A stretch of 64,000 bases of DNA. Origin: JAFGXT01 sp963677165. Its GTDB lineage: Bacteria; Verrucomicrobiota; Lentisphaeria; Victivallales; SZUA-371. Positions 52,072-61,747 of the stretch are shown piece after piece. The stretch covers positions 1,798,001 to 1,862,000 of the forward strand of contig CAXXSX010000002.1 of the NCBI GenBank assembly GCA_963677165.2, in the 5' to 3' direction. Positions within the stretch are counted from its first letter, which is position 1, and every line of letters begins with the position of its first letter. The notes beneath the pieces were generated by a model that searched no databases, had not been told where the DNA came from, and worked only from the letters and a program-made list of their open reading frames with translations. The translations under genes were made by a program, and so were the position numbers.

Positions 52072-53718
52072 TTAATATAAATTACCAACCATCATTTCCG
52101 CTTTTGTAAAGGCCATGAATTTGACTTTACGCTTTAGACTTTTTTCAAGCATAGACTGAATTTTATCTGCTTCCTGTTTAGTCATTACACGAGAGCCGTT
52201 AATTTCAGCAATCACAATGCATGAATCTTTTGTCTCTGATGCCCTGATGGTTAAAGTAAATAAACCGGGTAACTGATTGATTGCTTTTTGGGCTAGATCC
52301 ACTGCTTTTTTTATGAATGGAGCGTTGGCGTTAACAATAGAATCATCTTCCAGTCCATGCATGTTGATTCCATCAGAGCTGATATCAAATGATTCAATAT
52401 AATGCGCAACCAGATAAATATTGGGATCATGTAATGTTTTTCGTATTTTGTCTTCAAGAAGTTTCATTCCTCCGGGAAATGGACGTATTGAGCCGTGAAT
52501 TGTAAAATAGATGACCCTTTTATCATCGCGTGTTTTTTTTACCTCAAGGTCTGTTATTCCCATTCCAGGGATTCTTTCCAGTTTTTCCCGAATGATTTGT
52601 CCGGCTATATTCAGGATTTGAATATCTTTGCCTTCGCGATTAACCTTTTCAATTCCATCTGCATTTCGATAAAACTGGATGAGTTTGTCTTTTGAAGAAC
52701 TAACGCTTCTGGTAATTCGTGTTTTAATAAAGATATTGATATTTTTTTTGAGATGTTTTTCCAGTTCATTTTCGATTCGTTTGATATGCAATGGAGAAGG
52801 TTCATTGGAAGCATCAATAATAACCATTGCATTGATCTCGCCATGGTTCGTTCTGCGGTCCAGAGTAATACTGTTAAGGTTATAGCAAAGAGTGTCGTAG
52901 AGTTCATGATGAACTTCTTTTTTTATTCTGGCGATAATTGCTTTATTTTCAAGCAGATTTATCATGGCGTTGGTCAGGAAGAATATAAGTATGACCATAG
53001 AAATTGCGGCTAGTGAGAATCGTTTGATAAAGACAACTTTATGATGATGAATTTTGCCGGAAAAAAAGCCGGATGCAATAAATGTAGCACTGCCGATCAA
53101 AAGAATTGTCAGAAAGTTGGCGAGGAACAGTATGAACGCACCCATGCCTCCCTGATAAGCTCCGAGCGCAAAACATAAGCCGCATGCCGCCAGCGGTGGT
53201 GTCAGCGAGGTTGCCATTGCAATTCCCGGCAAAATCGGACTGATCCGTTTGTCGATCATTGCCATGCAGCCGGCAAAGCCTGCTAGGGCCGCGACAAACA
53301 GATCGACAAGATTAGGACTTGTCCGGCTGATTATTTCCATGGTTATCTCAGGTGAGAACGGGGAAATTCCAACCAGATAACCAGCAGCAATCCCCAGAAG
53401 GATCCCGCCAACTTCAGTAAGTAGTGCATTCCGCAGTAATCTGGTTTCTCCGGTAATCAGACTCAGAGATATGCCGAAGATAGGCATCATCAGCGGACTT
53501 ACCAGCATTGCTCCGATTACAACTGCAACGCTATTGGCGACCAGTCCGAAAGAGGCAATAAGAGCCGAAAGCGTTAGAAGCAAATAATAGTTGATATTGG
53601 GATCGGAACCGGAAACAATCTCATCATAGATGTTTTGTCGATGCTCATCATCGATATCAAAGATATTAATAATGTATTTAACTGCAGATTGGAAGATGGG
53701 CTTCATTCTCTGATTCAT
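52072..53718 (-). CDS. DUF389 integral membrane protein
   Basis: 548 residues. The first 250 hold six or more membrane helices with the family marks LIASFGLVANSVAVVIGAMLVSPLMMPIFG, GFAGCMAMIDKRISPILPGIAMATSLTPPLAACG. The C-terminal 290 residues are soluble, with two related alpha-beta units resembling divalent-cation or BON-type modules (HHELYDTLCYNLNSITLDRR; KLERIPGMGITDLEVKKT). DUF389 proteins are widespread and uncharacterised; a transport role is commonly supposed. Gene is monocistronic with its own promoter. Confidence 0.9.
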   Translation of the reverse strand: MNQRMKPIFQSAVKYIINIFDIDDEHRQNIYDEIVSGSDPNINYYLLLTLSALIASFGLVANSVAVVIGAMLVSPLMMPIFGISLSLITGETRLLRNALLTEVGGILLGIAAGYLVGISPFSPEITMEIISRTSPNLVDLFVAALAGFAGCMAMIDKRISPILPGIAMATSLTPPLAACGLCFALGAYQGGMGAFILFLANFLTILLIGSATFIASGFFSGKIHHHKVVFIKRFSLAAISMVILIFFLTNAMINLLENKAIIARIKKEVHHELYDTLCYNLNSITLDRRTNHGEINAMVIIDASNEPSPLHIKRIENELEKHLKKNINIFIKTRITRSVSSSKDKLIQFYRNADGIEKVNREGKDIQILNIAGQIIREKLERIPGMGITDLEVKKTRDDKRVIYFTIHGSIRPFPGGMKLLEDKIRKTLHDPNIYLVAHYIESFDISSDGINMHGLEDDSIVNANAPFIKKAVDLAQKAINQLPGLFTLTIRASETKDSCIVIAEINGSRVMTKQEADKIQSMLEKSLKRKVKFMAFTKAEMMVGNLY

Positions 53719-53814
53719 CCAGTTACCTCTTAGAATTTTCGCATCTTATAACCCACCTGCATATTATTTATTTATGCGGTCCGACAGTGTAAATGTTAAA
53801 AATATTCTCGAATA

Positions 53815-53842
53815 AATATACAATAAAAGATAACCCCCGCAA
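53815..53842 (-). promoter_or_regulatory. Promoter of the DUF389 gene
   Basis: On the minus strand, TTGCGG (complement of 53837-53842), 16 bases, TATATT (complement of 53815-53820). Bases around it match the carboxypeptidase promoter, including TTATCGCTTGC upstream and TTATCTTT in the spacer. Confidence 0.6.
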
Positions 53843-53922
53843 GCGATAAATCAAAAAAAAACGTTACCGGCACTTATGGAATTCTTATTTTATATAAATA
53901 ATACAATGTGATGTAACAACAT

Positions 53923-54114
53923 ATGAAAAAGGTTGTTAAAATAATGGCTTACATCGTACTGGCTTTGGAAACTCCGATCAGTCTTGGGGAAGTGGCTCGC
54001 TCAAAAACAGGTCAGGAATTTCGCCGGATCTGGAATTTAAGAAATGCGTATGAAGATAATTTATTCCAAATGAAAACTCGCACTAGTATTAGATTATTTA
54101 GTGCTTCGCTTTAG
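53923..54114 (+). CDS. Possible small protein (weak)
   Basis: 63 codons from ATG 53923. The first 20 residues are hydrophobic with two lysines, like a signal peptide (MKKVVKIMAYIVLALETPIS), and the rest is polar. No good ribosome-binding site is visible, and its end overlaps the convergent AraC-type gene by 21 bases. It may be a chance frame. Confidence 0.25.
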   Translation: MKKVVKIMAYIVLALETPISLGEVARSKTGQEFRRIWNLRNAYEDNLFQMKTRTSIRLFSASL

Positions 54115-54933
54115 TTTTAAATAAAGTGCATATTTGCGTGGAGAAACTTTCATTATTTTCTTGAAAACACGGCTAAAATGAAAAGGGTCCATAAAACCAA
54201 CGATTTCTGCAACAGCTTGTATTCTAATTTCAGAGAAACTCAGAAGATTGGCGGCATATTTAATTTTGCTTTCTAGCAGGTATTCCTTTGGGCGCATGCC
54301 GGTTTGCTTCTGGAATATCCGGCGAAATTGAGAAATGCTCAGGTTGCAGAAGTCCGCCATTTCATTTACGGTCCACCAATGGGCGGGAGTGTCTTTTATC
54401 GAATTGAGTAATTCCTCGATTTTTTGTCTATGTTCAGAAACAGGCTGGTTACGTTGCAAAAACAGCTCCATCAATAACTGTTGCAGCAGCATATTGGCTC
54501 TGTACTGAGATTCTTTGGTTGGGTTGCGGCATAATTCTATAATTGGCAGCAGACGGCGTGATTTGCCTAAGTGCTGGACTCCGTTTACAAAGATACCGGA
54601 GCGTGCCATAAAGTCGGCTACAGGCCCGAAAAAGGAAATGGAATCTTCGATGTAGTTATCGTTAAGTCCACCGCAGCCGTTGTTATAAAAAGGTTTTATC
54701 AGCAATACATCACCCGCGGTCATTTCAACAACTGGCGAGTCTTCGCCAATAAACCATCCGCTTCCTTCATACATATGCGAAATGGAATAAAATTCCAGAT
54801 ATCGATGAATTTGTGGGGGGGACGGTAAAGCGCTGTAGTTACACTGCCAGGCGAAAATCCAAAGACCGTAGTCCTTTAGAAAATCTGGCTCTCCCTGTTT
54901 AGGGGACGAACTTACCCAAAAATCTTTTGACAT
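54094..54933 (-). CDS. AraC-family transcriptional regulator
   Basis: 279 residues. N-terminal cupin-type domain (GSGWFIGEDSPVVEMTAGDVLLIKP, about 55-80). C-terminal AraC double helix-turn-helix (about 180-275): WTVNEMADFCNLSISQFRRIFQKQTGMRPKEYL, then IQAVAEIVGFMDPFHFSRVFKKIMKVSPRKY. It is divergent from the glycan-type operon beginning at 55212, across a 278-base AT-rich interval in which no confident operator was found. It probably controls that operon. Confidence 0.92.
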   Translation of the reverse strand: MSKDFWVSSSPKQGEPDFLKDYGLWIFAWQCNYSALPSPPQIHRYLEFYSISHMYEGSGWFIGEDSPVVEMTAGDVLLIKPFYNNGCGGLNDNYIEDSISFFGPVADFMARSGIFVNGVQHLGKSRRLLPIIELCRNPTKESQYRANMLLQQLLMELFLQRNQPVSEHRQKIEELLNSIKDTPAHWWTVNEMADFCNLSISQFRRIFQKQTGMRPKEYLLESKIKYAANLLSFSEIRIQAVAEIVGFMDPFHFSRVFKKIMKVSPRKYALYLKLKRSTK

Positions 54934-55211
54934 AATCTTTTTATCTATATATTTATATTTTATGCCTATATCTTAAATGCAAAATATCAAGAAGTCAACT
55001 CTCGCTGTAAATATTTATTGTTGTATATTTTTGTATGTATAATTACTGTTAAAATTGACAATATTGTATTTTGTGTTTTTATCATAAATTAATGACCTTT
55101 TTATCCATATTTTTGGTTTTTTTTTACATTGCATATTAGTAGACAATCTATTAAAATAATATTTGAAGCTGGATGTCAGCTATGTAATTAATTTAAATAC
55201 GAGACAAAATA

Positions 55212-56690
55212 ATGATAAAGAATATTGGTTCACGGAGAGAACTATTTATTGATGACTGGCTTATTGACCACATGGATAATACAACTTTTAAATTACATTC
55301 TCCAAAACCAGAAGAAATAGCAATAGAGAAAGATTCCAGCGATATCACCTATGTTACTGTTTTGAAAGACAAAGAGCTTTATCGGATGTATTACCGTGGT
55401 CATGCCTCGGCGAAAATGGATCAACTAACTTGTTATGCCGAAAGTAAAGACGGTATTCTCTGGGAAAAGCCGAATCTTAGGCTGATTGAGTTCCAGGGGA
55501 GCACAGCAAATAATATAGTTTGGGACGGAGAGGGAACAGTCCCCAGAACTCCTGCCGGAGTAACTCCTTCAAATGAAAAACAGGAATGGGCGTGGTATTT
55601 GTGCGTAGAGCATGGGCGCAATATTCCACCGGATATTGATAAATACAGTTTACTTGACCAGCAGATAATACGGGGAGTCTGTGCCTTTGCTCAGGGAAAA
55701 CTCCCAAGTTCAACTCATAATTTTACTCCATTTCTGGACTCCAACCCCGCCGCGTTACCGGAACAGCGTTACAAAGCGGTTGGCGGAACGTGTGATGCCG
55801 GTTTAATCGGTATGTATTCAGCTGATGGTATTCATTGGCACGCCATGAGTAAAGAACCAATTATTACAGAAGGAAAATTCGACAGCCAGAACGTTGTATT
55901 CTGGGATTCGCTTCGCAAGGAATACGTTGTCTTTATGCGTACACTATTAAAAGGAGAATTCCGTTCTTTCAGCAGATGCACTTCTCCCGATTTTAAAAAT
56001 TGGTCAACTCCTGAGCAAGTCGGTTTGGGCGATATTGAAAACGAACACTTATACACCAATGCGGCAACGCAATATGTCCGCGCTCCACATCTTTATATCG
56101 CGTTTCCACGACGTTTTATGACGAAAACCACAGAAATGAGCGATTACGACAGCATATCAGACCAGATATTCATGAGTAGCCGTGACGGCGGCCGTAATTG
56201 GGATAGGCGTTTCATGGAGGCTTTTATTCGCCCCGGAAGAGATGCGAAAAACTGGACAGATCGGAATGGAACTATTTCTAACGGGGTAGTAGTTACCGGC
56301 GAGGATGAACTATCAATATACTGGGTGGAACACTTGCATTATCCAACGTGCCGATTGCGACGCGGCAGTCTAAGACTTGATGGTTTTGCTTCAGTAAACG
56401 CACCTTATTGTGGTGGAGAGTTGATCACAAAACCGTTGATATTTTCAGGTAATCATCTAAGCCTGAATTATGCTACTTCAGCTTTTGGCTGTGTGCAGAT
56501 TGAAATTCAGGATGAGCATGGGAAAGCAATTGAAGGATATGAATTAAATGAAGAAATGTGTGGCGATATAATAGATGGTATTGTTACATGGAAAGCAGGC
56601 TCTAATATAAATAATTTAGCTGGCAAAATAATACGTTTGCGTTTTGTTATGAGAGATGCGGATGTATATGCCATACAATTCAAGGAGTAG
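55212..56690 (+). CDS. GH43/GH32-like beta-propeller protein
   Basis: 492 residues, no signal peptide. The repeated blade pattern is visible: RRELFIDDWLID, LYRMYYRGH, LTCYAESKDGILWEKP, then RYKAVGGTCDAGLIGMYSADGIHWH, FDSQNVVFWDSLRKEYVVFMR and RSFSRCTSPDFKNWS. This five-bladed propeller type, SxDGxxW-rich, is shared by GH32, GH43 and GH68-like proteins in PVC genomes. The acidic catalytic residues cannot be confirmed by eye. The final 100 residues form a beta-sandwich (SLNYATSAFGCVQIEIQDEHG). Confidence 0.7.
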   Translation: MIKNIGSRRELFIDDWLIDHMDNTTFKLHSPKPEEIAIEKDSSDITYVTVLKDKELYRMYYRGHASAKMDQLTCYAESKDGILWEKPNLRLIEFQGSTANNIVWDGEGTVPRTPAGVTPSNEKQEWAWYLCVEHGRNIPPDIDKYSLLDQQIIRGVCAFAQGKLPSSTHNFTPFLDSNPAALPEQRYKAVGGTCDAGLIGMYSADGIHWHAMSKEPIITEGKFDSQNVVFWDSLRKEYVVFMRTLLKGEFRSFSRCTSPDFKNWSTPEQVGLGDIENEHLYTNAATQYVRAPHLYIAFPRRFMTKTTEMSDYDSISDQIFMSSRDGGRNWDRRFMEAFIRPGRDAKNWTDRNGTISNGVVVTGEDELSIYWVEHLHYPTCRLRRGSLRLDGFASVNAPYCGGELITKPLIFSGNHLSLNYATSAFGCVQIEIQDEHGKAIEGYELNEEMCGDIIDGIVTWKAGSNINNLAGKIIRLRFVMRDADVYAIQFKE

Positions 56691-56790
56691 CCCGGATAAT
56701 ATAAATAAACAGGAAAGTAGACTATTGTTTTTACTAAAACTTTTAAAGATAAATGTATCGAAAACACAAAACAACAGCCAGGAGATGGCA

Positions 56791-57536
56791 ATGAAAAACT
56801 CAAAGAAAAATTCTTCGGACACATGTTGTAAGCGACTGCTTGCAAGTAATTTCACTCTCATTGAACTTCTTGTTGTGATTGCTATCATAGCAATCCTTGC
56901 TTCAATGCTTTTGCCGGCTTTAAATAAGGCCAGAGATAAAGCGAAAGCAATAAAATGTATTAATAACCTTAAACAAATAGGACTTGCAACAGCTTTATAT
57001 CAATCCGATCAGAATGACTATTACCCGAATGGCCGCAGGCAAATTGACGGGTGGCAGAATTGTATCTGGCTCATTAATATGATGACATATATTCATCCAA
57101 GTGTAAGTGATGTTAAAAAATTCCGCAAGGAAGTCTTTTAGTGTGTCCTTCTATACTAAAAAAAGATGGATACGTAAATGCTTCTGCGATGGGAAGCGAT
57201 ACTTATTTAACCTACGGCCTCGCCATTGCCACAAGCAAGAGCTTATATGATTCTGGAGTCGGCGTTTACTGCACAGCAAACAATGTTTTACTTAATCGCA
57301 AAGCAGGATTACTAAAAGCACCATCTGAGTTTATGATTTTTATTGATGCGAAGAAAATAGATTACGCAACAGAAGGCCTGGTTGGTCTTTCCCACAGCTC
57401 TGGAGCTAATTACATAGGTCCAGTTCATAACAAGATGGTAAATATGTTAATGGGTGACGGACACGCATGTTCAATCCGGTATAACACCATTCCTACGGAT
57501 AATTCTGGAATATGGACCATCCAAAATAATGATTAA
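56791..57536 (+). pseudogene. Frameshifted pseudopilin-like gene
   Basis: The start at ATG 56791 has AGGAG upstream. The first part has the prepilin motif FTLIELLVVIAIIAILASML and NNLKQIGLATALYQSDQNDYYP, then ends at a TAG at 57139-57141. The next frame continues at once with VCPSILKKDGYVNASAM and MGDGHACSIRYN, the family's Cys-Pro and Asp-Gly motifs, to a stop at 57536. A missing base in the T run at 57136-57139 (or programmed -1 slippage there) would join them. About 245 residues when joined, the normal size. Confidence 0.75.
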
Positions 57537-59958
57537 AATTAATATGGATACTAGTATGAGATTATTGGGCTTTATAATAATGCTTTGGGGAATAAGCGTC
57601 TTTAGTGCAAATACAATAACAGTAATTCCACAAGATTCTGAGGTTGTAATCCCTGAAAAGGCGAATGCTTTTATCAGCTTTGCGGCAAAGGATTTACGAA
57701 ATCATTTGAAGTCGATTAGCGGAAAAGATATAAAATTATTGACTACTCAAACAGCATCTGGCAATAAGTACAAATTCTTTGTAGGAATAAAGTTTCCTGG
57801 AGATAAAAAGAAACTAGCACCCGAAGAAGCTCGTTGGGTAGTAACTCCCCAAGCGACATATCTTTACGGCGAAGATTTTTGTCGCAAACCTGAATTGCAG
57901 AACAGCGAAAAACATGTTGTCAAGGATTTCTATAATCGTACAGGTACGCTGTTTGCAGTCTACAGTTTCTTAGATAGTCAATTGGGGGTAAAATGGCTCA
58001 GTCCAGGGAAAAGTTGGACTGTTATCAGGAAACAAGCTGTTTTTCATTTGCAGGAAGGTCGATTTGCATGGAATTCAAAACTGGTACAGCGCCACATGCG
58101 ACATGGAGAGACCTGGTCATTTTATCAAAAGAGATTTGCCGCTAAAATTCCAACAGAATTCAAAATGACCAGAAAAGCTGTAAGTGACAGAGAATATCAA
58201 GTTATGCTATGGGAAAAGAGAATGCGTTTGGGACGTAAATATATTATACCTTACGGTCACGCATTTACCAAGTGGTGGGCTAAATACGGTAAAACTCATC
58301 CCGAATATTTCGCGCTGATTGCACCCGGCAAACGTGGACCATGGGCAAAGAATCGTCCTGATAGAGTCAAAATGTGTGTGAGTAACAAAGAACTTCATAA
58401 ACAAATTGTTAAGGATTGGGATTGGAACAAATATAAAACAATTAATGTTTGCGGAAATGACAGCCGTGGTTATTGCACCTGTGCCAAATGCAGAGCCTTA
58501 GATGTTATGGACAAAGGTGAATCAATTCCGACCGGCGGTGCAACCACACCATACGGATTTGAAAAAGCATTAGGTAGTTTAAGCGATCGTTATTTATATT
58601 TTGCGAATGAAGTCCTGAAAGAGGCGAAAAAGACACATCCTGATGCCGAAGCCGTTATGTACGCATATTATGACTACAGAAAGCCGCCGCGTAAACAACG
58701 TGTAGCACCGGGGGTAATAGTAGTGTTTGTTCCCTCAATGATGAAATCAAAAGAGGTAGAGGAAATGTATAAAGGCTGGCATGACGCTGGTGCTCAAAAA
58801 ATGATTTTGCGTCCAAATGATCAGTGGTTGAGTATGGGATTGCCAATGGGATTTGCCAAAAGTATGTTTGATAATTTTCAGTTGGGAATAAAGTATGGTG
58901 TTATTGGTACTGATTATGACATGTTTCAGCATTTTGGACCAGCTACTGATTTTGCTGACTATATTCTTGCACGAGCTCAAGGTGATCCCGGTAAACCATA
59001 TGAATATTGGGAAAACGAATATTGTTCAACATTCGGAGCGGCGAAAGATGCAGTAAAAAAATATTATGCGTATTGGCGCAAAAACATTTGGGAAAAACGT
59101 CTGCTGCCTAATTTCGACGCTATCTGCAAACGTGGGCGTTATGGCAATTTCAGGCGTGGAGTTATGTGGGATTTACCCAAATACTACAAGAAAACTGATT
59201 TTGACAGAACTGATGCCATCCTCAGGGCCGGAGCAAGCAAGAAACTAAGTTCGAGCGAAAAGATGCGTTTAAATAAATTGCGACTCGCCAATTGGCATGC
59301 CCGTTTAACTTATGAAGCGGTTTGTAATAAAGAAAAAGCTTCAGCTAAACTTATCAGATTCCGTATAGCCAATAAAAAGAAGTTAAACATTTACTGGCCC
59401 TGTCTATTGGCAATGGAGAACCATTTCGGAAATATTACCGGTATGAATACGGTAGCTATTCCGAAACGCTTTACTTATAAGCAGGATATGGATTTATTAT
59501 GGTACTTTAAGATTGACCCTGAGAATGTTGGAATCAATGAAAAATGGCAAAATTATTCATTGGCAGATATCCAAAAAAACTGGGATCTTATTCAAAGCAA
59601 TACCAGTTGGGAAAAATTAACTTCCAAGCATACCCCAGACAAACTCAAAAAACGCCTGAAAAACTATGATGGAATTGGCTGGTATGCTCAGAGTATAAAA
59701 ATAGACAAAAAATTTAAAGATAAAGAAATTTGTCTTTTATTCGGCGCAGTCGATGAGTCATGCTGGGTGTATGTCAATGGTAAATTAGTTAAAACTCGCA
59801 TTCATAAAAATAAAGATGACTGGCAGACTCCTTTTACTGTTTGCATTAATAAAGCTATTGACTGGAACAAGAAACAACAATTAATAGTAGTAAGAGTTGA
59901 AGATAAATGTGGTGCCGGGGGTATTTGGAAAGAAGTATCCCTTGTTATTGCAAAATAA
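57529..59958 (+). CDS. Secreted DUF4838 protein with C-terminal jelly-roll domain
   Basis: 809 residues from ATG 57529; ATGs at 57544 and 57556 are also possible, and all keep the signal peptide (MRLLGFIIMLWGISVFSA). Residues about 20-150 resemble the alpha-glucuronidase N-terminal domain (AFISFAAKDLRNHLKSISGK). DUF4838 follows (about 225-520): IPYGHAFTKWWAKYGKTHPEYFAL, CVSNKELHKQIV, CTCAKCRALD, YLYFANEVLKEAKK. The last 150 residues form a galactose-binding-like domain (SWVYVNGKL-type strand, IVVRVEDKCGAGGIWK). Members occur in glycan-use loci; the chemistry is not established. Its start overlaps the previous frame's end. Confidence 0.85.
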   Translation: MIKINMDTSMRLLGFIIMLWGISVFSANTITVIPQDSEVVIPEKANAFISFAAKDLRNHLKSISGKDIKLLTTQTASGNKYKFFVGIKFPGDKKKLAPEEARWVVTPQATYLYGEDFCRKPELQNSEKHVVKDFYNRTGTLFAVYSFLDSQLGVKWLSPGKSWTVIRKQAVFHLQEGRFAWNSKLVQRHMRHGETWSFYQKRFAAKIPTEFKMTRKAVSDREYQVMLWEKRMRLGRKYIIPYGHAFTKWWAKYGKTHPEYFALIAPGKRGPWAKNRPDRVKMCVSNKELHKQIVKDWDWNKYKTINVCGNDSRGYCTCAKCRALDVMDKGESIPTGGATTPYGFEKALGSLSDRYLYFANEVLKEAKKTHPDAEAVMYAYYDYRKPPRKQRVAPGVIVVFVPSMMKSKEVEEMYKGWHDAGAQKMILRPNDQWLSMGLPMGFAKSMFDNFQLGIKYGVIGTDYDMFQHFGPATDFADYILARAQGDPGKPYEYWENEYCSTFGAAKDAVKKYYAYWRKNIWEKRLLPNFDAICKRGRYGNFRRGVMWDLPKYYKKTDFDRTDAILRAGASKKLSSSEKMRLNKLRLANWHARLTYEAVCNKEKASAKLIRFRIANKKKLNIYWPCLLAMENHFGNITGMNTVAIPKRFTYKQDMDLLWYFKIDPENVGINEKWQNYSLADIQKNWDLIQSNTSWEKLTSKHTPDKLKKRLKNYDGIGWYAQSIKIDKKFKDKEICLLFGAVDESCWVYVNGKLVKTRIHKNKDDWQTPFTVCINKAIDWNKKQQLIVVRVEDKCGAGGIWKEVSLVIAK

Positions 59959-59967
59959 GATATAAAA

Positions 59968-61638
59968 ATGAGAAAGAATAATTATAAATCAAAGCCTTTA
60001 AGCGAAACGGATTTGGCTCCACATAGAATATGTCAGTTTGAACAATTGCGTATAACAAGTTTAGATCGCATTAAAGTTAACCAAATGCCGGTTGAGGATA
60101 ATTTAGAAATGCTGGCTGTTGCAGGACGCAGATTCAGTTGTGTTGTTTCCACGAGGAGCCGGTTGCCGGTAAAAGACTTGTCATTGCGTGTGGTAGGGAA
60201 AATTTCTTGCGAGGTTTTTCCGGTTGAATCAGTGGTCTTTCCGGAAGAAGCAACGCTAATTCCGGATTTGCTAAGCGAAAAACATTCGATTAATGTTGCA
60301 GGGAATACCACAGCTATGTTTTTACTGATTTTCAATCTGCCGGAAAATATGGAATGTCAGGTTTTGGATTTTACTGTTATAACACAATCGACAACTCACC
60401 GCGTATGTGAAAAAGAATTTAAGCTGAAAATAATTCCTTCACCGGCTTCCAGAGAAATTATACCTTCCAAAATTATTTTTTGGCCCCACTGGAAACGTTT
60501 TGCAATGCATTTTAAAGTGAAACTCTGGAGTGAAGAGTTCTGGAGTTTAGCGGAGAGTTATCTCAGGGAAATGGCTGCGGGCGGAATGAATGTTATTATG
60601 ACCAGCATTAACCATGATCCTTTCTGCTATCCTTTGCCAGAGGAATATTATGAATACAATTATTATCCGCCGATGATAATCTGGCAAAAAAACTTAGAGG
60701 GAGAATTTACTTTCGACTTCTCAATTTATGATCGTTATGTAGAATTAAATTTGGCTTTGGGCATTAACCGGGAAATAGAGTGTCATTCCCTGTTGCCCTG
60801 CAAGCAGCAGGAGCCGAAGATCAGTTATTACGATATGGTTTCAAAATCAATGAAGACAATTGAAACAATCCCTGAATCACAGCTCTATCAGGAAGCGTGG
60901 ACTGCTTTCCTGAAAGCGTTTATTGTTCATAATCGACGGCGCGGGTGGCATAACATGCTCACAATATGTCCGTATGATGAGCCAAGTAATCCACAACGTT
61001 TTGCGGAAGTTGCTGAATTAGTAAAGAAGTTTGCGCCGGAAATACGAATTTCCGCCGCGTTAACCAGTCGTGTGGCATTGGAGTTGATCAACTGTATTGA
61101 TATTGCAACAATCCACTTGGATGTTGGTTATGACAAAGATGCTGTTGATAAATTGCGTGAGAGTGGTGTGGAATTACGCTGGTACAATTGTTGTACTCCG
61201 GATTGGGGAAATACTCTTTTCAATTGTGAGTTGATAGATGCTTATCGTATAAGCTGGATAACAGAACAGGGAAAATATAGAGGTTTCCTGCGTTGGTCGA
61301 TTATTGGATGGCCTGAGAGCTGGAACGAAAACCCGGGGTTTAATTGGCCCACTGGAGATACTTATCTTATTGCTCCGGGGAAATCTGGCCCTCTAGAAAC
61401 ACTACGGTGGCATGCTTATCGTCAGGGATATCAGGATTTGCATTTACTACTACAATTAGAACTTACCCCGGAAGTCCAATATTTACTTTCAGAAATTGGG
61501 GCAAACCAGGCTCTTGATATAACAGAGTCTCCGGGTGATTTTCAGCAACGTTTATACAACTTAATATATAGACAACAAAAAAACTCAATGGCATTTGCCG
61601 CTGAACAACCCGGCTTGCCGGACATGTGTAATTTATAA
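59968..61638 (+). CDS. GH123/DUF4091-type glycoside hydrolase
   Basis: 556 residues, no signal peptide. N-terminal beta-sandwich (about 40-165) then a TIM-barrel: FWPHWKRFAMHFKVKLWSEEFW, AAGGMNVIMTSINHD, MLTICPYDEPSNPQRF (the Asp-Glu pair matches the acidic pair of GH123 enzymes), IHLDVGYDK, and YLIAPGKSGPLETLRWHAYRQGYQDLHLL near the end, diagnostic for DUF4091. Known GH123 enzymes are N-acetyl-beta-galactosaminidases; the substrate here is unproven. It lies 9 bases after the DUF4838 gene. Confidence 0.82.
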   Translation: MRKNNYKSKPLSETDLAPHRICQFEQLRITSLDRIKVNQMPVEDNLEMLAVAGRRFSCVVSTRSRLPVKDLSLRVVGKISCEVFPVESVVFPEEATLIPDLLSEKHSINVAGNTTAMFLLIFNLPENMECQVLDFTVITQSTTHRVCEKEFKLKIIPSPASREIIPSKIIFWPHWKRFAMHFKVKLWSEEFWSLAESYLREMAAGGMNVIMTSINHDPFCYPLPEEYYEYNYYPPMIIWQKNLEGEFTFDFSIYDRYVELNLALGINREIECHSLLPCKQQEPKISYYDMVSKSMKTIETIPESQLYQEAWTAFLKAFIVHNRRRGWHNMLTICPYDEPSNPQRFAEVAELVKKFAPEIRISAALTSRVALELINCIDIATIHLDVGYDKDAVDKLRESGVELRWYNCCTPDWGNTLFNCELIDAYRISWITEQGKYRGFLRWSIIGWPESWNENPGFNWPTGDTYLIAPGKSGPLETLRWHAYRQGYQDLHLLLQLELTPEVQYLLSEIGANQALDITESPGDFQQRLYNLIYRQQKNSMAFAAEQPGLPDMCNL

Positions 61639-61747
61639 TTGATAAGAAAACTATATTTGAAATAACATAAAGCATTTTAAGGCGGAGAATTCCTAAAAGG
61701 AAATGATGAAATCGGTGTTGTTATCACCATCCCGAAGAGGCGGGAAA

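Noticed and set aside
61639..61747. Small hairpins after the GH123-like gene
   Set aside because: TTCC/GGAA and TCCCG/CGGGA stems are short and not followed by T runs, so a terminator cannot be claimed.
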